A stretch of 64,000 bases of DNA from Chryseobacterium gleum (lineage in GTDB: Bacteria > Bacteroidota > Bacteroidia > Flavobacteriales_D > Crocinitomicaceae), in NCBI GenBank assembly GCA_945882095.1, contig CAMCWF010000004.1, positions 1-64,000 on the forward strand, given 5' to 3'. The notes beneath the pieces are model-generated. The model ran no database searches. It saw only the letters and a program-made list of their open reading frames with translations, and had not been told where the DNA came from. Position numbers and translations under genes: made by a program. The number at the start of each line of letters is the position of its first letter. Position 1 is the first letter of the stretch. Of this stretch, positions 26,785-34,602 are shown one piece after another.

Positions 26785-27944
26785 GAATTTTAATTACGGA
26801 TGACGATCGGTCCATTCGAAGAGCTTTGCGCGATGTGATTGAATTGGAAGGTCATCAAGTGGAGGAGGCTGAAGATGGATTGGATGCCCTAAAGAAAATT
26901 GAAAAAACCGCTTTCGATGTGCTTTTTTGTGACCTTAAAATGCCCCAGATGGATGGGCTTGCCCTTATGCAAGAACTCCAAGACAAAGGCAATGAAGTTC
27001 AAATCATCGTGATGTCAGGTCATGGCACCATCGAAACCGCTGTGAAGGCGCTGAAGTTAGGCGCCTATGATTTCATTGAAAAACCTTTAAACCTAAACAG
27101 AATCCTTGTTTCTCTTAAACATGTCTCTGAAAAAAACCAACTCGTACTTTCAAATGTAGCTTTGCGTACAACCCTTAAAAAAATCAAGGGTTCATCCATT
27201 GTCGGGAATTCAAAACCCATCTTGGACATCCAAGCCATGGTGCAGAAGGTAGCCCCCTCAGATGCCCGCGTCCTTATCACCGGTCCCAATGGCAGTGGGA
27301 AGGAATTGGTCGCTCGCTCCCTTCACGATTTGTCTAACCGCGCAAAAGGCCCCTTTGTGGAAGTAAATTGTGCTGCGATTCCTTCAGAGTTAATTGAAAG
27401 TGAGTTGTTTGGTCACGAAAAAGGTGCTTTTACCAGTGCGGTCAAGGATAAGAAAGGTAAGTTTGAATTGGCCTCAGGAGGTACTCTGTTCTTGGATGAA
27501 ATCGGTGACATGTCCCTAAGCGCACAGGCAAAAGTACTGCGTGCGCTCCAAGAAAAATGCATTCAACGGGTAGGCGGGGAGAAAGATGTAAAAGTCGACT
27601 GCAGAATCATTGCGGCAACCAACAAAGACCTGAGAAAAGAAATTAGCGAATCCAGGTTTCGAGAAGATTTGTACCATCGCTTGGCGGTAATTCCCATTCA
27701 CGTTCCCAGTTTAAATGAGCGTGTTGAAGACATTCCTTTGTTGGCAGAACATTTTATTACCATTGTTTGCAATGAACAAGGAATTCCCAAGAAATCCATT
27801 GACCCTTCGGGAATTGCAGCCCTGCAAAAAGTAGATTGGACAGGGAACATACGCGAACTGCGTAATGTCTTGGAACGTTTGGTTATCCTTTGTGATGAAG
27901 AAATTAAAAAAGCCGATGTAGAGCGTTATGCCAATCCAAAATAG
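26781..27944 (+). CDS. NtrC-family response regulator lacking the DNA-binding domain
   Basis: A 387-residue regulator. The receiver domain (1-120) has acidic pocket DDD (about 8-10), phospho-acceptor Asp in FCDLKMPQMDG (about 52) and a Lys in EKPLN. The AAA+ domain (about 140-375) has Walker A GPNGSGKE, Walker B TLFLDEIGDM, arginine-finger region FREDLYHRL, and a sigma-54 contact loop reading GAFTSA instead of GAFTGA. The protein stops at about residue 387, soon after the AAA+ lid (NIRELRNVLERLVI), without the usual Fis-type helix-turn-helix. It may act on RpoN promoters from solution or through a partner. The sensor kinase is not adjacent. Confidence 0.9.
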   Translation: MRILITDDDRSIRRALRDVIELEGHQVEEAEDGLDALKKIEKTAFDVLFCDLKMPQMDGLALMQELQDKGNEVQIIVMSGHGTIETAVKALKLGAYDFIEKPLNLNRILVSLKHVSEKNQLVLSNVALRTTLKKIKGSSIVGNSKPILDIQAMVQKVAPSDARVLITGPNGSGKELVARSLHDLSNRAKGPFVEVNCAAIPSELIESELFGHEKGAFTSAVKDKKGKFELASGGTLFLDEIGDMSLSAQAKVLRALQEKCIQRVGGEKDVKVDCRIIAATNKDLRKEISESRFREDLYHRLAVIPIHVPSLNERVEDIPLLAEHFITIVCNEQGIPKKSIDPSGIAALQKVDWTGNIRELRNVLERLVILCDEEIKKADVERYANPK

Positions 27945-27974
27945 AAATGTAACTTTAGAATCCAAAAATCAACC

Positions 27975-30716
27975 ATGAAATTCAACCTTAAAAATATCCT
28001 CCCCCACATCGCAGCCATTGGGGTTTTTATCCTTTTTGCCAGCGTTTACTTCTCTCCAGTTTGGGAGGGAAAACAATTGAAGCAATCAGATGTGAAACAG
28101 TACCAAGGTGCATCCAAGGAAATTACAGATTATCGTCTGATGAACGATGAGGAAGCCATGTGGACCAATACCATGTTCAGTGGGATGCCTGCTTACCAAA
28201 TCAGTATGATTCACAAAGGGAATTACATGGTTCGCGTGGCAGAAGTACTCCGTCTTGGTTTACCCACTCCGGTTGGGATTTTGTTTGTAATGATGCTTGG
28301 ATTTTACATTATGGGGCTTTGCATGAAGTTGAACCCATGGGTTGCCATCGTGGCTTCCATTGCTTTTGGGTTTGCTTCGTTTAACATTCTATACCTCGGC
28401 GCTGGACATCTTACCAAGGTGAATGCCGTAGCCTACATGGCGCCAACCTTAGGTGGACTCCTCTTGGCTACCCGTGGAAAATGGCTTTGGGGAAGCATTG
28501 TTTTTGCCTTCTTTCTTTCGCTGAACATCAGTGCAAATCACCTTCAAATCACCTATTATTTGTTTATACTTCTTGGCGTTGTTGCCCTCGCAGAAGGCAT
28601 TCGTTTAATCGTTGAAAAGCAATACATGGGCCTGCTTAAAATAACCGGCGCATTGCTTTTGGCGACAGGGTTGGCCGTGCTACCCTCGGCAAGTAACCTC
28701 ATGACCACTTATGCTTATTCAAAATATTCTACGCGTGGAGATTCTGACATTTCAGTTGTCCCCAAAGGGACAAAAAAAGAAACCAAAGCGAAGTCAGGAT
28801 TGGATAAAAGCTATATTTTGGAGTACAATTTTGGACCAAAAGAAGCGCTTTCGCTGTTTATTCCCAATGCGAAAGGAGGGAATGCTGAGCCCATTGGAAA
28901 TGATGAGAGCGCCATGGAGGCGGTCCGGGATTTGAATTACAGCCAACAAATTTCTCAGTCAAACCATTATTGGGGCGGGCAATTGTTCAGTGGCGGAGCC
29001 ATTTACCTCGGTGCGGTAGCTATGTTCTTATTTTTGGTAAGCTTGTTCTTGGTTAAAGACACCCTTCGTTTCCCTGTTCTTGCTTTGTCTATCTTGTGCG
29101 TTTTGCTTTCTGCGAAAACAGGAGGGGTGAATTTTTGGTTCATTGACCACTTTCCGATGTACAACAAGTTCCGTGATTCAAAAATGATTCTTGTGATCAT
29201 GCAAGTCATCGTTCCATTAATGGCCATGTTGCTGTTGGACAAGCTCGTAAAAAAAGAACCGTTGGAAGGAACCAAAAAATTCCACTTGGGTGTAATCGGT
29301 GGGGTCGCTGTTATCGGAATTGTTTTGTTTTTGGTTCCCTCTATTTCAGGGAATTTCATTACCGCAGATGAAACCAAACAGTTTAACGATGCTGTAACGC
29401 AATCCAAAGATCCATCACAGGCGACCATGATACAGGGTTTAAAGGCTGAGTTGATTCATGTCAGAGAATCCATCTACCGAAACGACGCAGGAAGAACCGT
29501 CGTATTTTTCGTCCTCACAGGATTGATGCTTTTGTTGGCGTTAATGACCAAGGCCAAGCCTTTCGTCTGGTTGACAGCCATTGGCCTCTTTGTAAGCATC
29601 GATGAAATTTCCATAGCAAAACGCTATCTAAATAATGAAGGGGACGGAATGACCTATGAAAAGTACGAAGACATCACCGAAGGTGAAATTCCGTACATGC
29701 CTGACAAAGCGGATTTTGCCATCTTGCAAAACGAAGAAAAAAACATTCCCAATTTTGGTCAAAAAGCATCAGACGTTTCTGCTAAATATGCGGAAGCGGG
29801 ATTGTATACCAACCAACCTTCAGAGGTGAGCAATGTGTTTGCACAATTCACAGCGTTGCAACTGAATTCAAATTACCGTGTGTTCTCCTTTGACAATCCT
29901 TTCAATGAAACGGTAACCTGCTTTTTTCATAAATCCATTGGGGGCTATCACGGTGCAAAGTTGAAAAGATACCAGCAATTGGTAGATTTTTACATCCAAT
30001 CCGAAATCCAAAAAGCCAACCAAAGCATTGGTGCGTTCAAAATGGCGAAGTTACAGGGGTATGCACAAACCATGGGAATCACCCAAGAGCAAGCAAAAGC
30101 AGTGTACGATACGATTTCAGTCGCAGGGGCCACCTTGGCAGACTCTTGTCAGATTTTGAACATGTTAAACACCAAATATTTGATTCTTAAGCGCTCAGAC
30201 ATTCCGGTTGTAAATCCCAACGCAAATGGAAATGCATGGTTTGTGAATCGCCTTAAAGTGGTAAATTCTGCCAACGATGCCATGTTGGGATTGGGTAAAT
30301 TGAATACCAAAACAGAAGCCATCCTTGACTTGGCGTCCGACGAAGCGAAACCAGCGTCGAGTTATGGTACCGATTCAATGGATAGAATTCGCTTAACGCG
30401 CTATGCTACCAAAGCGCTAACCTATGCATACCAATCGAAACACAAAGGATTTGTTGTATTCAGTGAAATCTATTATCCCGAAGGTTGGATTTGCAAGATT
30501 GATGGAAAAGAAGTTCCTTACCATCGTGTGAATTACATTCTTCGAGGGACTGAAGTTCCTGCAGGGAAACACGAGATTACATGGTCCTTTGAGCCGAAAT
30601 CATTCATCACCGGATCCAGGTATTCAATGTTGGGTTCCATCTTACTCCTACTCGGATTTTTTGGAATCGGAGGACTTGAATTGAAAAAAAGCTTGACTGC
30701 TAAAAAACAGGACTGA
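27975..30716 (+). CDS. YfhO-family polytopic membrane protein
   Basis: A 913-residue membrane protein of the YfhO (PF09586) type. The N-terminal helix is followed by an extracytoplasmic loop with SPVWEGKQLKQSD and MFSGMPAYQI, then about 11-12 hydrophobic segments to residue ~540, and a large C-terminal soluble domain ending in a last helix (SMLGSILLLLGFFGIGGL). VFSEIYYPEGWICKIDGKEVPYHRVNYILRG (about 825-855) is the conserved YfhO C-terminal beta domain. In firmicutes YfhO is linked to glycosylation of lipoteichoic acid via polyprenyl-P-sugars; in Bacteroidota the role is unproven. A near-match -7 box (TAACTTTA, 27950-27957) lies upstream. Confidence 0.88.
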   Translation: MKFNLKNILPHIAAIGVFILFASVYFSPVWEGKQLKQSDVKQYQGASKEITDYRLMNDEEAMWTNTMFSGMPAYQISMIHKGNYMVRVAEVLRLGLPTPVGILFVMMLGFYIMGLCMKLNPWVAIVASIAFGFASFNILYLGAGHLTKVNAVAYMAPTLGGLLLATRGKWLWGSIVFAFFLSLNISANHLQITYYLFILLGVVALAEGIRLIVEKQYMGLLKITGALLLATGLAVLPSASNLMTTYAYSKYSTRGDSDISVVPKGTKKETKAKSGLDKSYILEYNFGPKEALSLFIPNAKGGNAEPIGNDESAMEAVRDLNYSQQISQSNHYWGGQLFSGGAIYLGAVAMFLFLVSLFLVKDTLRFPVLALSILCVLLSAKTGGVNFWFIDHFPMYNKFRDSKMILVIMQVIVPLMAMLLLDKLVKKEPLEGTKKFHLGVIGGVAVIGIVLFLVPSISGNFITADETKQFNDAVTQSKDPSQATMIQGLKAELIHVRESIYRNDAGRTVVFFVLTGLMLLLALMTKAKPFVWLTAIGLFVSIDEISIAKRYLNNEGDGMTYEKYEDITEGEIPYMPDKADFAILQNEEKNIPNFGQKASDVSAKYAEAGLYTNQPSEVSNVFAQFTALQLNSNYRVFSFDNPFNETVTCFFHKSIGGYHGAKLKRYQQLVDFYIQSEIQKANQSIGAFKMAKLQGYAQTMGITQEQAKAVYDTISVAGATLADSCQILNMLNTKYLILKRSDIPVVNPNANGNAWFVNRLKVVNSANDAMLGLGKLNTKTEAILDLASDEAKPASSYGTDSMDRIRLTRYATKALTYAYQSKHKGFVVFSEIYYPEGWICKIDGKEVPYHRVNYILRGTEVPAGKHEITWSFEPKSFITGSRYSMLGSILLLLGFFGIGGLELKKSLTAKKQD

Positions 30717-30729
30717 TTGTATTCAGTCC
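30710..30729. terminator. Bidirectional hairpin terminator between YfhO and RhlE-like genes
   Basis: GGACTGA (30710-30716) and TCAGTCC (30723-30729) form a perfect 7-bp stem with a 6-nt loop. On the minus strand the stem is followed by TGTTTTTTAG, a proper T-run; on the plus strand by the weaker GTTTGTATT. It sits exactly at the convergent ends of the two genes and overlaps the YfhO stop codon. Confidence 0.65.
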
Positions 30730-30736
30730 GTTTGTA

Positions 30737-31867
30737 TTATGCGTATGGATGCTCTTTTACCACTGGAATTTGCAATCCAATCAACTTTTGGATGTCTTTG
30801 ATATACGCCCGTTCATCTTGGTCGCAAAACGAAATGGCTTTTCCGCTTGCACCTGCGCGTCCCGTTCTTCCGATTCGGTGTACATAGGTTTCCGCTACAT
30901 TGGGAATGTCGTAATTGATGACCAAGGCCAATTCATCGATGTCAATGCCTCGCGCTGCAATATCTGTGGCGACCAATACACGTAACTGATTCGTTTTAAA
31001 ACCATTCAACGCATTTTGTCGTTGGTTCTGCGATTTGTTTCCATGAATGGCTGCCGCCGTTACGTTTGCTTTGGCAAGAATTTTCACAATCCTATCTGCG
31101 CCATGCTTCGTTCGCGAAAAGACCAGGATAGAGGGAACCTTTTGTTGGTCCAAAATGTGAAGTAAAAGGTTTTTCTTTTCCGATGTAGAAATGTAATAAA
31201 GCTCTTGCGAAATGGTTTCCGCCGTAGAGGATACAGGCGTTACAATGACTTGCTTTGGATTTGTTAGGATCGTACTTGCCAAGGTTTTGATTTCCTTGGG
31301 CATGGTCGCAGAGAAAAACAAGGTTTGTCTTTTTGAAGGAATGAGTTTAAGGATTTTCTTAACATCGTGGATGAATCCCATGTCCAACATTCTGTCCGCT
31401 TCGTCAAGTACAAAAATCTCCAGGTGACGTAAATCAATGCATCCTTGTTGTTGAAGGTCAAGCAATCGACCCGGTGTAGCCACCAAGATATCCACCCCGT
31501 TTTTAAGTTGGTTCACTTGTTTTACTTGGCTTACCCCGCCAAAGATCACAGCGTGACGTTGGTCTAAGTTTCTACCGTATTCCTTGATGTTCTCCTCGAT
31601 TTGTATGGCGAGTTCCCGTGTCGGCGTAAGGATTAAACACCTAATTTTTCTTTTGCCATCTGGTCGTGGGTTTTTGGTTAAATTCTGTAAAATAGGAATG
31701 GCAAAAGCCGCGGTTTTACCCGTACCCGTTTGCGCGCAACCCATGATGTCATTTCCTGAAAGGATAATAGGTATGGCTTGTTCTTGAATGGGCGTTGGAT
31801 TGGTATATCCTAAATTCTCAAGTGCGTTTAAGATCGGCGCTATAAGATCGAGTTCGTTAAATGTCAT
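30737..31867 (-). CDS. rhlE: DEAD-box RNA helicase, RhlE-like
   Basis: A 376-residue minimal DEAD-box helicase without an accessory domain. Q motif [10 protein letters not shown] (about 24-33), Walker [10 protein letters not shown] (about 45-53), [19 protein letters not shown] (about 152-164), SATMPKE, and [17 protein letters not shown] with [10 protein letters not shown] near residue 340. The RMLDMGF and VINYDIP forms are those of RhlE proteins, which help ribosome maturation and RNA decay. It is the second DEAD helicase in the window. It is downstream of pseI by 85 bp; I see no exact -7 box in that gap, so it may read through from the glycan operon. Confidence 0.9.
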   Translation of the reverse strand: MTFNELDLIAPILNALENLGYTNPTPIQEQAIPIILSGNDIMGCAQTGTGKTAAFAIPILQNLTKNPRPDGKRKIRCLILTPTRELAIQIEENIKEYGRNLDQRHAVIFGGVSQVKQVNQLKNGVDILVATPGRLLDLQQQGCIDLRHLEIFVLDEADRMLDMGFIHDVKKILKLIPSKRQTLFFSATMPKEIKTLASTILTNPKQVIVTPVSSTAETISQELYYISTSEKKNLLLHILDQQKVPSILVFSRTKHGADRIVKILAKANVTAAAIHGNKSQNQRQNALNGFKTNQLRVLVATDIAARGIDIDELALVINYDIPNVAETYVHRIGRTGRAGASGKAISFCDQDERAYIKDIQKLIGLQIPVVKEHPYA

Positions 31868-31952
31868 AATTTTAATTGTGGCGCTTTGGCCTTCATGGTT
31901 ATTGGAAGTATGCCTCCAAGTGCTTTGTTACATTTGCTTTGAAATCGTAGAA

Positions 31953-32978
31953 TTATTCAAAGTCTTTCATTGAAATTCGCTCCCCAAGGAGGAGGTCACG
32001 TGTTGTTTTTTTGCCTATCAATTCTTTTAAATACATCGGGTGTAGGCTGTGCCCCGGACGAACGGATTTCACCATTTCGCTCGTGATTAAGGTACCTTTT
32101 GGTAAGTTCTGACAAGGATAAAGCGATCTGCTAAATGCTTTCCCACTTTGTTGTTTTGGCGTCAAGTCATAGGTTGTGTAACCCATTGCTTTTTCTGTCA
32201 TTCGCACCTGTTTGACCATTTCTGTGAATTCACTTTCATCCAATGAAAAGGCTGCATCAGGCCCACCGATTTCGTGGTTCAAAATGAAATGTTTCTCAAT
32301 TACGCGTGCACCCATGGAGGTTGCAATGACAGGGACTAAATGTCCAGGGGTGTGGTCAGAAAGACCAATTTTTACAGGAAAATCTTCTGCAAATTGCACC
32401 ATTAAATTTAGGTTGGCTTCTTCGATGGGCGCAGGGTAGGAAGAGGTGCATTTTAACAAGGTGATATCGTTATTTCCCATGCGAAGGCAAGCATCGATCG
32501 CTCGATGAATATCTACCTTCTCCGCGATACCTGTCGATAGGATCAAGGGCTTACCCTTGGAAGCAACGTATTCAATTAAGGGAATATCGGTAATTTCGAA
32601 TGAGGCAATTTTATAGATAGGACAGTCCAACGATTCCAAGAAATCAACCGCTGTAGGGTCAAAAGGGGAGGAGAAGCAAGCCAATCCTTCTTCCTTTGCT
32701 GCCTTGAATAAAACGGCATGCCAATCCCAAGGTGTGTATGCCTCCAAGTACAAATCATGTAAATACCTTCCATCCCATAAGGTGCCTCCACTGATTTTAA
32801 AATCAGATTGTTCGCATTTTAAGGTCAATGTATCTGCAGTATAGGTTTGAAGTTTGATCGCATCGGCACCTGCTCTTTTCGCTGCTTTCACCGTTTCCAA
32901 AGCAGTCGCTAAGCTGCCATTGTGGTTGGCAGATAATTCAGCAATGATAAATACATGGTCTTTTGGAAACTTGAACAT
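31953..32978 (-). CDS. pseI: Pseudaminic acid synthase / NeuB-family nonulosonate synthase
   Basis: A 341-residue enzyme that condenses phosphoenolpyruvate with a 6-carbon deoxy-diamino sugar to make a nonulosonic acid. The TIM barrel (1-270) shows FIIAELSANHNGS (10-22), IKLQTYTADTLTL, CFSSPFDPTAVDFLE, PIYKIASFEITD (about 128-139), KCTSSYPAP, IGLSDHTPG and VIEKHFIL. The C-terminal SAF (antifreeze-like) domain (about 285-341) closes on the active site (SLYPCQNLPKGTLIT, VRPGHSLHP). The FDPTAVDFLE and YKIASFE forms favour pseudaminic over sialic acid synthase. The ATG shares one base with the stop of the GNAT gene (TAATG), so it is translationally coupled. Confidence 0.9.
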   Translation of the reverse strand: MFKFPKDHVFIIAELSANHNGSLATALETVKAAKRAGADAIKLQTYTADTLTLKCEQSDFKISGGTLWDGRYLHDLYLEAYTPWDWHAVLFKAAKEEGLACFSSPFDPTAVDFLESLDCPIYKIASFEITDIPLIEYVASKGKPLILSTGIAEKVDIHRAIDACLRMGNNDITLLKCTSSYPAPIEEANLNLMVQFAEDFPVKIGLSDHTPGHLVPVIATSMGARVIEKHFILNHEIGGPDAAFSLDESEFTEMVKQVRMTEKAMGYTTYDLTPKQQSGKAFSRSLYPCQNLPKGTLITSEMVKSVRPGHSLHPMYLKELIGKKTTRDLLLGERISMKDFE

Positions 32979-33976
32979 TAAAGGCTCTTTTTGTAGCGAA
33001 TGCGGTCATGAAGAAATTCCCGCTCGTAACCTAACTTTGCAAAGATAGCACAAGATGCTGAGTTTTCGGCTATAACTTCCCCAATTAATAAGGAGATGCC
33101 GTTTTGTCGCGCCGCGGATTCACCCATGGTCAAGAGGGCAATACCCCATCCCATTCCGTGGGATTTTGGGTCCAGTAGGTAACTGATATAAGCAGTACAG
33201 GGTGCTTCGTTGGTAACGATATCCAGCCGAAAGGATCCCAAAACACCAAGGCTTGGACTTTCAAGTAAGAAATAAAAACACCCTGGATTTAAAAGTTTTG
33301 ATTGAAACCATTTTGCGTGCCCTTCCTTGGTGATTTCTTCCTGCTGAAAGGAATATTTTCGAACCAACGGGTCTTTGGCCCATTGATAAGTTACGTCTTC
33401 ATCCATAAGGGTGGCAGGACGTAAGTTCGCATTCCATTTGCTGTGAACAATGGCAGAAATGGATTTCCCATCTTCAATCAGTGCGTTTGGTAAGGTACGC
33501 TCCCTGTAAAAGCCATGGTCTTCCAAGATGGGATACAAGTGTGGACGGAGGTCATAGGCATAGGTGAAGATGCGTTGTAAACCCAATCCTTGGAAAGCGA
33601 TGGGCTGTATGAGTTTCAGGAAGTTTGACCAATGCATTGCAAATTGTGTTTCCTCCAATTCTGTCTCCATGATAAAAGAAAGTTCTGCACTTTTTTTTAG
33701 ATAATCGATGTGTACCAATCCACCATAACCAATGCAAACTTCCGTCTGTACATAAGAAAAAAGAAATTGGGAGGGGTGCTCGGTTGTAAATAAAGAAGCG
33801 ACCACTGTATCAAAATACATCCTTTGATTTTCTTCCGTTAAGGGTTCTTTTTGCCGAAGATGATACATCTGTTCATTGCGCCACTTGCGGATAAGGGATT
33901 GGTCATTCATCCGAATGGGAACCAAGGCGTATTCGCCCAAATGCTTTTCTTGGATGCTTAGGTTCTTGTAGCGCAT
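32978..33976 (-). CDS. Tandem GNAT acetyltransferase (PseH-like)
   Basis: A 332-residue protein with two consecutive GNAT domains. The first (about 17-180) starts LVPIRMNDQSLIRKWRNEQM and contains ELEETQFAMHW. The second (about 184-332) starts LRPATLMDEDVTYQWAKDPLVR and contains YLLDPKSHGMGWGIALL as the acetyl-CoA loop and AENSASCAIFAKLGYERE. GNATs with this R..D....W..D..VR opening occur in pseudaminic/legionaminic pathways, where PseH N-acetylates the 4-amino group, and are often fused to PseG. Here two GNATs are fused instead. It overlaps the SGNH gene by 19 nt and pseI by 1 nt. Which domain acts on which amine or hydroxyl is unknown. Confidence 0.8.
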   Translation of the reverse strand: MRYKNLSIQEKHLGEYALVPIRMNDQSLIRKWRNEQMYHLRQKEPLTEENQRMYFDTVVASLFTTEHPSQFLFSYVQTEVCIGYGGLVHIDYLKKSAELSFIMETELEETQFAMHWSNFLKLIQPIAFQGLGLQRIFTYAYDLRPHLYPILEDHGFYRERTLPNALIEDGKSISAIVHSKWNANLRPATLMDEDVTYQWAKDPLVRKYSFQQEEITKEGHAKWFQSKLLNPGCFYFLLESPSLGVLGSFRLDIVTNEAPCTAYISYLLDPKSHGMGWGIALLTMGESAARQNGISLLIGEVIAENSASCAIFAKLGYEREFLHDRIRYKKSL

Positions 33977-34602
33977 GTTGTAAGTTTTTCACATACCTTT
34001 TCCTTCACAAATTGATGTCCTTTTGTATTTAAATGGTGGTGGTCCGACATGATGCCTTCTGTAGGAATGGTATTCAATGAAACAAAATGTTTCGCAGATG
34101 AAAGGATTTGATTGTAAGCATCAATGTTTTTAGTGATTCCAGGGAGCGTATTTTCATAGGCCTCCGTTGCGGGGAGAATCCCTAAAAAAACAACGGGACA
34201 ACTGAATGCATCTTCAAACGTTCGAACCGATTGTGAAAATTTTCCGGGTGAATGGTAGGTGATGTTTCTTGCCTGTCGAACCCAATTTTTGTTAAGACAA
34301 GAGAGTATTTTTTTACCCAAAAAAGGAATGGATTGTAGGATTTTTAACTCCCATTTCTTAACGAATCGGGGAGCGCAATCTACGATCCCACTTTGGACAA
34401 TGACGGCATCAAAATAGGCGTCGTTTTGAAAATAGAACAATTGTTTTTGCAGGTCCTTTAGCGTAGCTCCGCCAATGGCAGAAAGGCAAACTTCAAAGCC
34501 TTCTTTTCGGAGCATTTCAGGCCATGTCTCAGGGTGAGTAACCACTTGAGGATGGCTTCTCGGTAAACTTAAAGAATCTGTAAAAATCAACAGTTTTCTC
34601 AT
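33958..34602 (-). CDS. SGNH/GDSL-like hydrolase or O-acyltransferase
   Basis: A 214-residue protein. Block I reads IFTDSLSLPRSH (6-17), with Asp-Ser of a GDS-like motif in which Gly is replaced by Thr. AIGGATLKDL (about 42-51) could supply the block II Gly, and VQSGIVDCAPR (about 69-79) stands where GxND is expected. The C-terminal SDHHHLNTKGHQF (about 185-197) holds the Asp-x-x-His dyad. No signal peptide is seen, so it is cytosolic. Fully overlapped by neighbours in a nonulosonate operon (4 nt with the fusion gene, 19 nt with the GNAT), it may add or remove an O-acyl group from the sugar. Activity is inferred. Confidence 0.7.
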   Translation of the reverse strand: MRKLLIFTDSLSLPRSHPQVVTHPETWPEMLRKEGFEVCLSAIGGATLKDLQKQLFYFQNDAYFDAVIVQSGIVDCAPRFVKKWELKILQSIPFLGKKILSCLNKNWVRQARNITYHSPGKFSQSVRTFEDAFSCPVVFLGILPATEAYENTLPGITKNIDAYNQILSSAKHFVSLNTIPTEGIMSDHHHLNTKGHQFVKEKVCEKLTTCATRT

